Under the pieces are notes generated by a model that was not told the DNA's origin, did not search any database, and saw only the letters and a list, made by a program, of their open reading frames with translations. Below are positions 8,759 through 16,881 of a DNA stretch of 64,000 nucleotides, piece after piece (the stretch's first letter is position 1; the number at the start of each line of letters is the position of its first letter). The stretch lies in assembly GCF_027497235.1 (NCBI RefSeq), contig NZ_CP114902.1, positions 434,001-498,000 on the forward strand. The letters are read 5' to 3'. A program made the position numbers and the translations under genes. The DNA comes from Micromonospora sp. WMMD1128 (GTDB lineage Bacteria; Actinomycetota; Actinomycetes; Mycobacteriales; Micromonosporaceae).

Positions 8759-8806
8759 GTCCACAAATTCATCCGGATTTTCCTATCGGTACACAGCTTC
8801 ACCTAA

Positions 8807-9205
8807 TTAGTCACCCAGTCCCACTGGAGCCTGGTAGTCCCCACCCAAGCCGGTGACCCCGTCACCCTGAAGGTCGTAGATGGCTAGCCGTGTCGCTCTG
8901 CTAGGCCAAGACGACGTCAACCGCCGCGTTACCTCGCGGTGAGTAGCTGATCTTCACACTCACATGGTCGGCGCCGACAGCGAGAGTTGCCGACATGCAG
9001 GGCGACTTCAGGTCGTACGGCGGATGATCCGGGAAGCGCCCGCGCAGTTCCTCATAGAAGAAGACGATCCGCTGGTCAAGCTCACCGTCTCTCGGTGGGC
9101 CAGGTCAGTGCAGTGATCGACCATCTCGCGCACCATGTGGAGCTAGACGGCAGGCTCGACCGCGAGGATCAGGAGGTCAAAGCTCGCGGCGGCATCGCCC
9201 CTCAT
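8807..9205 (-). pseudogene. Decayed small conserved hypothetical gene
   Basis: On the minus strand three separate frames line up as pieces of one protein: an opening ASFDLLILAVEPAV ended by a stop near 9158; then DGELDQRIVFFYEELRGRFP and SVKISYSPRGNAAVDVVLA in another frame, ended by TAG at 8901; then LAIYDLQGDGVTGLGG ended by TAA at 8807. This order (SFDL start, FYxxLxxRFP, SxR, IYDxQ end) recalls a family of small actinobacterial proteins of unknown function. At least two frameshifts and two stops make it non-functional. Confidence 0.6.
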
Positions 9206-10088
9206 AATGGCCACGTCGAGCACCACCTCACCGTCAAACTGGAAGGCGTTTGGATGAAGCTGCCGGTTGTACCGTTCAGGTTGCTGAGCAGGAACGCTGT
9301 CGGTTGGGGACCCCAGGGACGGTGGAGGCTGGCGCTGCCAAGCTGCTGCTTCTGACCCATGTTGACCCCTGTACCGGGACGGTGCGGGCACGAGTAGTGG
9401 GCATGACCAGCACGTCGCGGAAGCGGCGACGAGTGATGCTTGACGACACGGTCACAATGGGTACGTGACGCAGCCCTCTCCCGGATCAACCGAAAGCGCT
9501 CACGCTCCGGTCTTCGCCGACTCGATCGTGTATTTTGTGTATAACTTCAGCTCCAAAAAGCCACTCGACATTTACAAGGCGGCAGATCGCCTGCTGGCTG
9601 CGGGGTTGGCCGAGACGGTGGCTAGCCCAGCCTCCGACGAAGTGCGGGTAGCTCCTAGATATCTTGAGTTATTGGCGCTATGGAGGAAGGCGCATCAACT
9701 CCACGAAGTGGATGAGTTCTTGGACAAGGGAGACCTGGGAAGCGTCTTCCGGCGGCACCCGGGCTTGGGGTTCAGGCTAGCTTTGGCAGCTCTTCGCGCT
9801 CGCATGAAGCGAAGTGGTAGCAGTGATGAAGAAGTTGAAGATGCGACCGAGCCGATCACCGAGACAATTCGAATGATCGAGGATTCGGTTGCCCATGCCC
9901 AAACGCTCAACGCAATGCAACAGAGGGTGGAGCAAAAGCTTTTCCGCCCGAGCTATTTGAGTGACGAACCGTACCTGCGTCTCCAACTGCGGGACACTAT
10001 CCAATGGCGAAGCCTGCTTAAGAGGGTGGTTCGGGAGGCTATGTCCGATGCGGACTTGGTGGTTCGTTAGCGGCCCTGGTTGGTGGGG

Positions 10089-10508
10089 TTACGCGGACGT
10101 CGTCGGTGGAGCCAGGGTGAACAGTCCGGCGTCGGGTTCGGTGAGGATCTGGCGGGCGACGAGGCGTTTGAGCTTGGCGCGGAGATTCTCGGTGTCCTTC
10201 GCGGTGGTCCCGGCGCCCAGCGCTTTGCAGATGTCCTTGGCGCGCATCGGTGCGGTCCCGGCGTGGAACACGGCGAGGATCTGCTGGTAGGCGGGGCTGG
10301 CGATGGTCGGGTCAGCAGGTGCGACCGCGTCGAGTGGGCCGCCCAGGCTCAGCAGCGTCTTGCGGGTGATGGCGAGTTCGGCCACCTCGGTCTCGGCGGC
10401 GGTGAGCTGCTCGTCGAGGGAGGCGATCTGGGCGCGGAGCCGTTCGACGGCGAGGCCGGCGGCGGTTTCGCGTTCAGTGAGCAGGGTCAGCAGCGACGGC
10501 TGGGTCAC
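10089..10508 (-). CDS. IS passenger protein: coiled coil plus winged-helix-like domain
   Basis: 139 residues. GTG at 10508 overlaps the transposase stop as GTGA, so translation is probably coupled. The first ~55 residues (ERLRAQIASLDEQLTAAETE) form a coiled coil; the second half (AYQQILAVFHAGTAPMRAKD, ICKALG..., LRAKLKRLVARQIL) looks like a winged helix of the kind that reads DNA. It may control transposase activity or target choice. It lies inside the IS terminal repeats, so it moves with the element. I do not recognise a named family. Confidence 0.65.
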   Translation of the reverse strand: MTQPSLLTLLTERETAAGLAVERLRAQIASLDEQLTAAETEVAELAITRKTLLSLGGPLDAVAPADPTIASPAYQQILAVFHAGTAPMRAKDICKALGAGTTAKDTENLRAKLKRLVARQILTEPDAGLFTLAPPTTSA

Positions 10509-11347
10509 CGCTGGTGGCCTGGGTCGCGCCAGGACGTGGTGGCGGTGCCGGTCAGCCGGCGGATGAGGTTCGCTGTCGAGGCCCACCAGGTGTGGGACAC
10601 CGCGGAGGCGGGTCGGCTTTCGTACTCGCGGACCAGGCGGCGGTGCAGCATCAGCGTGCCGTTGGTCTGCTCGACCACCCACCGCCGCTTGATCGGCACG
10701 AACCCGGCGGTCGTGTCGGACCGCAGGACCTGCTCCACGTCGACACCTCGGACCGCGCCGTGGATCTGCACGTCGTCTTTGAACCCGGCGTCGACCCATG
10801 CCTTGGTCACCGTCGGCGTGTGCGCGAGGACGTTGTCCAGCAGCTTCACGCCGATCGCGTTGTCGGTGACCGACGCGGCGGTGACCACCACCGCGATGAT
10901 CAACCCGAGGGCGTCGACCGCGAGGCCCCGCTTACGGCCCGGCACCTTCTTCGCGGCGTCCTTGCCGGTCGTGGCGGCCGGGACGTGGTTGGCCGCCCGA
11001 ATCGACTGAGTGTCCAGCACCACCGCGGTCGGATCCTCCCGGCGGCCGGCCTTCTCCCGTGCCTGGCAGCGCAGCAGATCGTGAATCACCTGGTCGGTGC
11101 CGTCATCACGCCACAGGGCGAAGTAGTAGTAGGTGGCCGACTTCGGCGGCAGGTCGTGCGGCAGGTACGCCCACTGGCACCCGGTCCGGTTCTGGTAGAA
11201 GATCGCGTTCACGATCTCCCGCAACTCGTAACGGCCCTGATGCCCCGACACCGACGGGTGCCGGTCCTTCCACGCCTGCAGGAACGGCCCGACCACCGCC
11301 CACTGCTCATCGGTCAGGTCACTCGGATACGCCGCACGCTCACCCAT
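10505..11347 (-). CDS. IS5-family DDE transposase
   Basis: 280 residues in one intact frame. N-terminal YPSDLTDEQWAVVGPFLQAW and GCQWAYLPHDLPPKSATYYY are the IS5 helix-turn-helix domain; VVLDTQSIRAANH gives the first Asp, AWVDAGFKDDV the second, and the RRWVVEQTNGTLMLHRRL block the Glu. It mediates cut-and-paste movement of the 10022-11447 element. Unlike the IS at 5220, no frameshift is needed. ATG at 11347. Confidence 0.92.
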   Translation of the reverse strand: MGERAAYPSDLTDEQWAVVGPFLQAWKDRHPSVSGHQGRYELREIVNAIFYQNRTGCQWAYLPHDLPPKSATYYYFALWRDDGTDQVIHDLLRCQAREKAGRREDPTAVVLDTQSIRAANHVPAATTGKDAAKKVPGRKRGLAVDALGLIIAVVVTAASVTDNAIGVKLLDNVLAHTPTVTKAWVDAGFKDDVQIHGAVRGVDVEQVLRSDTTAGFVPIKRRWVVEQTNGTLMLHRRLVREYESRPASAVSHTWWASTANLIRRLTGTATTSWRDPGHQR

Positions 11348-12738
11348 GATCAGCCCAACGCGGCCACCACGTCACCGGTTACGACCACGGCTCACCTTCA
11401 CATGCCGGGCCGAACCCACAATGGACGAAAGCTACCGAACCACCCTCTAAGGGCGGCAGGCGACGGCAGGCGGGTGACCTTGAAGACGGCTTGATTGTCC
11501 AGGCGCTTCTTCTTGTTCACAGGTCGGGCGTAATGCAGTTGACAATTGGGGTGCGACTGCCGGAAGACCTCGATCTGCAAGATTTCCGTAGGCTTATCTT
11601 CGGCTCAAGTCCCATGTTTGCTGCTTCGAACATCCCTGCCCCCTTAATCGAAAGGGCTGCCAGACACTGGGGGGAAGAGGACGAACGCAGGTGGCTTGGG
11701 GCGTGGTCTGAGGAAGTTGAGGCGGGTACTCGCTGGCGAAAAATGATCTTCGATTCTCCATCGAGCACTACCGAGCTCTTCACCCTCTACCAATCCGCCA
11801 TTATTGATGCCGTTGGCGGCAACTTCTTCGATGAGTGGCAGTGTTATCCGGTCGTTTGTATAGATGCGGTGGGGTGTTGCGGGGGCGTAGAACAGGTCTG
11901 GCTTGAGTCCCATTCGGCCGAGCTTGTTCGTCTGGCGGGGGGCGTGGGAGGCGAGACCGCGCTTCGCGATAGTGCCTTGGAGGCCTTGAGGCCCATCGAG
12001 AAGTCGATTGTAGACGATAATTCTCTTTTCATTACCCCCTCGAAAGCGATGTGGATTAACTGGCAGACCGATCCAGGAGGAGTGGATTTCTCGGAACATC
12101 TCTGGACGCTTCTAGTTGTCGAGTCAACGCTACTCCAATACTGGCAACTCCGGGCGCTGGATGAGCGACTAGCCGATACGCAGGGCCGCGCATCCAGCGT
12201 TAAGGACATTCAAGAGCAGGCCATCTACGGCTTGCAGGAGTTCCGCCACTCAGCCCTCTCTTTCGGTACAGCTATCGACATGGCTGATGAAATGCTGAAA
12301 GGGTGGCATGCGCATAAACTGCACCAGAGGATATTGGAGGCGTTGAACCAGCTTCAGCAACTGATGGCCGCTGAAGACGCTAAACGGACCGGGCGACGGG
12401 CGAACATCTTGGCAGGTATTGGAGTGGTTGTAGCTCTCACCTTCGGCCTGTCAGCGGTTGATGAGACGCTAAAGATTGCGGAAACCGTGCCTGATGCGGG
12501 ACTCGTTGGATATCTTGCAGAGCCAGTAAAGGCCTTGGCAAAGCAGGGAAGTGCTGGCGCGTGGAAGGGGTACCTTCTCCTATTGCTTCTCTTGGCCGTA
12601 GCAAGCGGGGCAATGAGGTATCGCCGATCGCATAGGTTTAGCAGGCCTTCTCATGGAAGTGCTGGCATCGTGTGGCCACTCCGAAGCCTAGATCTTGTTG
12701 ACGACGATTCCGAGGACGTAGTCGGAGAAGGGCAGTGA

Positions 12739-13236
12739 CTGGCGGATTGCGGGAAACAGGTCAAGGCCTCCTCGACGGCGACGGCGCTTCGGGTGGCAGT
12801 GCGGCAAGGCCATGGTGGGGGTGTGGCGCGCCCACTGGGCAGGCCCCTGGCCTGCCGGCAACGCCAGCCCAAGGGGTAGCAGAGGCTCCGGCGTCAAGGT
12901 CGGGCCCCGAGGACCGTCGCCTAGCGACGCAAAGCGCCCTTGACCTCGGAAGGACGCCCCCGCGCAGTCCATGCCGCATACCCACCCACGGTCGGCGGTG
13001 AGTCGCGCTACGGCGTGGCGGTGCGAGGGTCGCCGCGCCCGGCCGGCTGCCGGCCCACCACCCCATCGGTCAACGGTCCTGTCGTTCTGCGGCGGCCTCC
13101 GGGCTTCCTGCTGTCCGCGCCAGATGCCGGGCATCAGGCGTGACGGCCGCAGAGCGGAAGCGGCTGGCGCGCGTCCAGGCGGCGTCTGCGGCCCGTTCCG
13201 GGCCGCCTTGGAGAGGTCTTGAAGGTAAGTAAAGAC
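12739..13236. other. GC-rich non-coding stretch with hairpins
   Basis: About 500 bases between the 3' end of the split gene and the GntR gene; open frames here have no coherent protein pattern. It contains a tight 8-bp hairpin with 3-base loop (12838-12856) and an 8-bp inverted repeat GGCCGCAG/CTGCGGCC (13145-13152, 13186-13193). AICEs need a cis-acting transfer locus and a rolling-circle origin; this is one possible place, without direct proof. Confidence 0.35.
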
Positions 13237-13659
13237 CTACTGCGTCCCTTGGGGTAGCCGATAGATCCTGACGACGGCTCCGACGGCCCCATTCATCAGG
13301 GTGATGTTCTGTTGTTCGACCAAGGCTGCACCGACCTCTACAGCGAAGAGTGCTGCAAGCTCCGGATCGGCCGCTACCTGGCGCTCTCGTGTCTCAACCT
13401 CGGGGCCTTCGCCTGGTCCGTCTACAAGGCGATATGGGTTGGCGTATGTGCCGCGGCCGTGTTCGGTCTCGACCAAGCGCTCATCCCGCAAGACGGCGAT
13501 GGCCTGGCGGATTGTTCCGCGACTTGCCCGGAACTCGGCGGTAAGGGCGCTCTCCGTAGGCAAGAGGCTCCCGGACGGGATGGCTCCGCTCTCGATGCGC
13601 CGTCTCAATTCATCGGCGATGACGCGATAGCGGGGCTGTCCGTAGTGCGGGGTGGGCAC
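13237..13659 (-). CDS. GntR-family repressor (KorSA-like)
   Basis: 140 residues: an N-terminal GntR winged helix (YRVIADELRRRIESGAIPSG, LLPTESALTAEFRASRGTIR QAI, TEHGRGTYAN) followed by only ~60 residues, much shorter than FadR or HutC types. In pSAM2 the GntR protein KorSA represses pra and its own gene, keeping the element quiet. GTG at 13659 is preferred; a TTG at 13698 would put the start inside the operator. A perfect palindrome lies 16-37 bases upstream and is repeated before the Pra-like gene, which supports both autoregulation and control of the transfer operon. Confidence 0.8.
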   Translation of the reverse strand: MPTPHYGQPRYRVIADELRRRIESGAIPSGSLLPTESALTAEFRASRGTIRQAIAVLRDERLVETEHGRGTYANPYRLVDGPGEGPEVETRERQVAADPELAALFAVEVGAALVEQQNITLMNGAVGAVVRIYRLPQGTQ

Positions 13660-13674
13660 CTGCTCACCGTACCT

Positions 13675-13696
13675 GGCACTTGTCTTACCAAGTGCC
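13675..13696. promoter_or_regulatory. GntR operator at the repressor gene
   Basis: Perfect palindrome with 8-bp arms GGCACTTG and CAAGTGCC around TCTTAC. Nearly the same sequence occurs at 19992-20009 over the promoter of the Pra-like gene. It lies immediately upstream of the repressor start. Confidence 0.65.
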
Positions 13697-13982
13697 AACC
13701 AAGCGACACGTTTCGACGTATAGACAACACGTCCACTTGTAGGTACGTTTCCCGGTGTGCGGCCAGGGTGACGGCTCGCGTCAGGGGTGGTGCCGCGCCA
13801 GCCCTGGTCGCACCTGACGCGCGGCGTCCTGTCGGACCGGTTGCGGTAGCCGCGCGTACAAGTTGGCTCGGCGATACCCGGCCCGTCTGTGTCGGACGGT
13901 GCGCCGTGCCTTCATTCGGGCCGGTGGCCGGCTGCATTCCCCCGTGGCTGGCCACCGGTCCCCGCCTACCTGTGGAGGTGCG

Positions 13983-14216
13983 ATGTCCGGCTCTCACCGT
14001 CGGCGCCGTTGTTTCTCGTCCTGGTGGTCGCGGAAGCGTCCGCCGGCCCTCGCTGCCAAGAGCAACGTCATGCCGAGTCGACGCACGCCGACGAATGCCG
14101 TGCCGGCCCATTGGTGGGGTGTGGGGCCGACGCGGGAGTTGCCCACGCTCGGACGCGCGCCGTTGATGACGCCGATGCAGTTCTACCGGGGTAATGGTGG
14201 GCGGTGGCCGCGATGA
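13983..14216 (+). CDS. Small basic protein, unknown
   Basis: 77 residues, very basic (SHRRRRCFSSWWSRKRPPAL) and ending MTPMQFYRGNGGRWPR. ATG at 13983 has GGAGG 4 bases upstream. It is the first gene of a tightly overlapping run (stop and next start share ATGA). No family recognised; the basic, Trp-rich make-up would suit nucleic-acid binding, but this is a guess. Confidence 0.55.
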   Translation: MSGSHRRRRCFSSWWSRKRPPALAAKSNVMPSRRTPTNAVPAHWWGVGPTRELPTLGRAPLMTPMQFYRGNGGRWPR

Positions 14217-14545
14217 GGCGGACGAACAACCCGACCGAGATCACAAGGCACCCGGACTGGTGTGCGCCGGATCGGTGCGGCCACTTGGTGCCGCCGTTGA
14301 TGACGCACATGGCCCGGCGGCACCGAGGCCCGATGCACAAGATCGGTGACATTGGGTCGAGCGGACTTCTAGTCACCTACCTCGTCGCTGCTGACGCCTC
14401 GGCGCCATTGGTCGCCGTGCACTCGACTTGTCGGGCCGGGAACGCCTGGGCAGAGTTGTCGCTGCCCCAGGTGGCCCAACTGGTCGAGCATCTGCGCGGT
14501 CTGTTGGAGCAGGCCGGCGACCATCGGGGAGCCGACGATGAGTGA
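14213..14545 (+). CDS. Cys/His-containing small protein (DUF6907-like)
   Basis: 110 residues. The opening ITRHPDWCAPDRCGH with a later H-R-G-P block is the pattern of a small actinobacterial family often found on mobile elements. The C and H residues could bind a metal. The end, LPQVAQLVEHLRGLLEQA, is an amphipathic helix. The ATG overlaps the previous stop; the next gene overlaps this one by 8 bases, so the three are translationally coupled. Function unknown. Confidence 0.55.
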   Translation: MRRTNNPTEITRHPDWCAPDRCGHLVPPLMTHMARRHRGPMHKIGDIGSSGLLVTYLVAADASAPLVAVHSTCRAGNAWAELSLPQVAQLVEHLRGLLEQAGDHRGADDE

Positions 14546-14879
14546 AATCCAGCCCGTGACCGACAGTGACCCGTCCTCGGTGACGTCGGCCGCATGCCCG
14601 GGATGGTGCCGGGGCTGTGGACCGAACGACCCGATGCACCGAGGCTTCCTCGCCACCGTCGGTCAGGAACGGACGGGCTGGGTCAGCGTTCAGATGCTGC
14701 TCGACCGGTTCGCGCGACGGGACCTGGTCGTGAAGCTCGACGCCACCCGCAACGGCGCGACGCAGCCCGTCCTGCTTGACCGGATCCGTCTGGACCGGCT
14801 CATCTACGAACTGACCTATGCCCGGCTGGTGATGATGACCAAGGGCCAGTATCTGGAAGAGCGCGATGAGCGCCCCTGA
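14538..14879 (+). CDS. Small protein, related in start to the preceding gene
   Basis: 113 residues. It shares the PGWCRGCG...HRGF arrangement with its neighbour, suggesting a second copy of the same Cys/His module, followed by a different C-terminal part (DRIRLDRLIYELTYARLVMM). It overlaps the genes on both sides (8 and 14 bases). Function unknown. Confidence 0.55.
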   Translation: MSEIQPVTDSDPSSVTSAACPGWCRGCGPNDPMHRGFLATVGQERTGWVSVQMLLDRFARRDLVVKLDATRNGATQPVLLDRIRLDRLIYELTYARLVMMTKGQYLEERDERP

Positions 14880-15834
14880 GCGCCGGCGTCCGGGGCGGGC
14901 CCCCTCGCTTGCTGGGCGACAGACCAAGCGGCCTGCGGCGCCGGTCGCTCCGGTTGCCGAACGCCCGGCCGGGGGGACCACCTGGCAGACGTTGGAACGT
15001 CTAGGGGGTACGGTGACCGGTGTGCATGGCCGGGACTGGCGCCCTCGATACCTGCAACTCGCGGAGGAGTTGCGGGTAAAGATCATGAGCGGAGAGATGG
15101 CTCCGGGCACCCTGATGCCGAGCGAAACCGAGCTTGCCGAGTCATCCGGCCTCTCCCGCACCAGCGTCCGCAACGCCATCCGTCAGCTCCGGGAATGGGG
15201 CCTGGTCCGGGCCGAACAGGGGCGAGGCACCTACGTCCGGGCACCTCGGCAGCGGGTACGCCGTCGCAACAATGAGCGGTACCAGTGGGAGAAGGATCGG
15301 GTCCTGCTCGACGAGGACGAGCGGCTGAAGACCGGCGCCACCGAGCACGACACCGGCCTGACCGTCGACGACCTGAAGTTCCACGCTGAATACTCGCGGG
15401 TCGAGGCTGATACGGAGATGGCGGCGGCCTTACAGGTCGAGCCGGGCACGCCGCTGCTGCGCCGGGTCTACTGGACCTCTTCCCGCCACGAGAGCGCGCC
15501 GCTGACCGTGTCGTACTCCTACCTGCCCTACGACCTGGTGGCCGCGAACCCAGACCTGCTCGACGAGGGCAAGGAACCGTGGCCGGGCGGCACGCAACAC
15601 CAGCTCTACACGCTCGGCATCGAGCTGGACCGGATCGACGACGAGATCCGAGCGCGTCCGCCATCCCCGGATGAGGCCGAACTCCTGGACATCGATCCGG
15701 GCGTCTCCGTCCTCACGGTCCGGAAGACTTCGGTCGACACCACGGGCCGGGTCGTCGAGGTGGCCGACGTGGTGATGCCGGGTGACCGGACTGAGCTTGT
15801 GTACTCCCACAAACTCCTGCGGTGGAAAACTTGA
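14866..15834 (+). CDS. GntR-type regulator with UTRA effector domain
   Basis: 322 residues. After a Pro/Arg-rich tail of ~55 residues comes a GntR winged helix ([49 protein letters not shown]) and then a HutC/UTRA domain (VEPGTPLLRRVYWTSS, VSYSYLPYDLVAANPDL, GVSVLTVRKTS...) that binds a small ligand in relatives. It differs clearly from the short GntR at 13237. It overlaps the glycosyltransferase gene by 13 bases, and probably controls this operon in response to a metabolite. Confidence 0.8.
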   Translation: MSAPERRRPGRAPSLAGRQTKRPAAPVAPVAERPAGGTTWQTLERLGGTVTGVHGRDWRPRYLQLAEELRVKIMSGEMAPGTLMPSETELAESSGLSRTSVRNAIRQLREWGLVRAEQGRGTYVRAPRQRVRRRNNERYQWEKDRVLLDEDERLKTGATEHDTGLTVDDLKFHAEYSRVEADTEMAAALQVEPGTPLLRRVYWTSSRHESAPLTVSYSYLPYDLVAANPDLLDEGKEPWPGGTQHQLYTLGIELDRIDDEIRARPPSPDEAELLDIDPGVSVLTVRKTSVDTTGRVVEVADVVMPGDRTELVYSHKLLRWKT

Positions 15835-16598
15835 GGCAGCTCGTCTCGGTCGTCACTCCGGTCCATGCGCCTAGCATCGAGCACCTTGCGGGCGCCTACG
15901 CATCGTTGGCCAAGCAGGAAATGCCCACCGGGTGGGCCTGGCAATGGCTCGTGCAGGAGGACGGGCAGACCGGCGCCCTGGCTGACGCGCTGCCTGACGA
16001 TCCCCGGATCAGTCTCGGCACCGGCCGTCCCGGTGGGCCTGGCGTCGCCCGTACCCTCGCCCTCTCCCGGGTCTCCGGTGACCTCATCAAGGTCTTGGAC
16101 GCTGACGACCAGTTGATCCCCGGCGCACTCGCCCGGGACATCGCCGCGTTCGACGCGCACCCGCAGATCGGTTGGACCACCTCGCGGGTACTCGATCTGC
16201 TGCCGGACGGGTCGACCGCCGGCTGGGACAAGGATCCAGCCGGCGGGGTCATCGACCGCGGCTCGGTCCTGTCGTTCTGGCAAACCAACGACTACCGAGC
16301 ATCGGTGCACCCGGCGACCCTGTGCCTGCGACGGGATCTCGTCTTCGCCCTGGGCGGCTGGATGGCGCTTCCCGCCTCCGAGGACACGGGCCTGCTGCTC
16401 GCCGCCAACGCCGTTAGCGCCGGCTACTTCACGCGGGAGTACGGGCTGCTCTACCGCAAGTGGCCCGGCCAGGTCACCAGCCAGGCAGCGCACCGAGAAC
16501 CGGCCGAGTATCAGGCCCGAATGCGGATCATCGAGGCCAGAGCCAACGCCCTGGCCTCGATGCTGCCGAACGGTCTACCGCTCACGCCTCTGGCGTAG
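15822..16598 (+). CDS. Glycosyltransferase family 2 protein
   Basis: 258 residues with a GT-A fold: SVVTPVHAPSIEHLAGAYAS at the N-terminus, VARTLALSRVSGDLIKVLDA DDQL (the DxD-like metal/sugar-nucleotide motif DADD at about residue 88), and ALGGWMALPASEDTGLLLAA near the catalytic region. It would transfer a sugar from a nucleotide donor; acceptor unknown. GTG at 15822 is inside the GntR gene end; TTG 15831 is an alternative. It ends 17 bases into the convergent split gene. GntR-UTRA plus GT2 pairs recur in actinobacterial accessory regions. Confidence 0.75.
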   Translation: MENLRQLVSVVTPVHAPSIEHLAGAYASLAKQEMPTGWAWQWLVQEDGQTGALADALPDDPRISLGTGRPGGPGVARTLALSRVSGDLIKVLDADDQLIPGALARDIAAFDAHPQIGWTTSRVLDLLPDGSTAGWDKDPAGGVIDRGSVLSFWQTNDYRASVHPATLCLRRDLVFALGGWMALPASEDTGLLLAANAVSAGYFTREYGLLYRKWPGQVTSQAAHREPAEYQARMRIIEARANALASMLPNGLPLTPLA

Positions 16599-16881
16599 CC
16601 TCGTGCCCCGGCATGCCGTGGGTACGCCGCCGCTCCTTCATCTCCGCCTCGTAGATGTGCCGCCGGCCTCCGGCTAGCTTCTCCCGTGCGTCCCGCTCGA
16701 TCTCCTGGAACGCGGCATAGTAGCCATCATCGAACTCCTCCATGATCTGGAAGGTCCAACGGCCGGGGAGCAGGTTGCGCCCCAACAGCTCGTGCTCGAT
16801 CCGGTCGGCCGTCTCATCGTGCCCGGCCTCGCGGAGCAGCTTCACAACCCGGTCGAGAGTGAGATCCGCACCGCCAACTAG

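Larger units (their letters stand above)
10022..11447 (-). mobile_element. IS5-family element with passenger gene (1,426 bp)
   Basis: Perfect 13-bp terminal repeats (GAGGGTGGTTCGG at 10022-10034; inverse at 11435-11447), continuing imperfectly inward, and a 3-bp target duplication TAA (10019-10021, 11448-11450), the TNA pattern of some IS5 groups. It holds a transposase and an overlapping second gene, both on the minus strand. Confidence 0.92.
9465..12738 (+). pseudogene. Large unknown protein with C-terminal TM pair, split by an IS
   Basis: The 5' part (GTG 9465) runs in frame into the IS at 10022; the 3' part resumes at 11451. Removing IS 10022-11447 and one copy of the TAA duplication joins CTG CTT AA|G GGC GGC in frame, giving one product of about 614 residues. 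Visible: soluble N-terminal half without a recognised motif; a long helical stretch (ALDERLADTQ ... ILEALNQLQQLMAAEDAK); two hydrophobic segments near the end (NILAGIGVVVALTFGLSA and YLLLLLLLAVASG) separated by about 50 residues. The helix-plus-two-TM end resembles CorA-like topology but lacks a GMN motif. As it stands the front piece ends at 10070 with 15 IS-encoded residues; the rear piece might restart at TTG 11491. AT-rich codon use suggests transfer. Confidence 0.75.

Noticed and set aside
8987..9355. Plus-strand ORF of 122 residues
   Set aside because: No coherent protein pattern; the minus strand shows pieces of a decayed gene.
9465..10070. Independent 201-residue gene
   Set aside because: Its last 15 residues are encoded by the IS end; the frame continues beyond the IS when it is removed.
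12688..13134. Minus-strand ORF of 148 residues in the gap before the GntR gene
   Set aside because: Composition is random-looking, no ribosome site, and it runs over the end of the split gene.
13312..14166. Plus-strand ORF of 284 residues over the GntR gene
   Set aside because: Antisense to a clear winged-helix protein; no domain seen.
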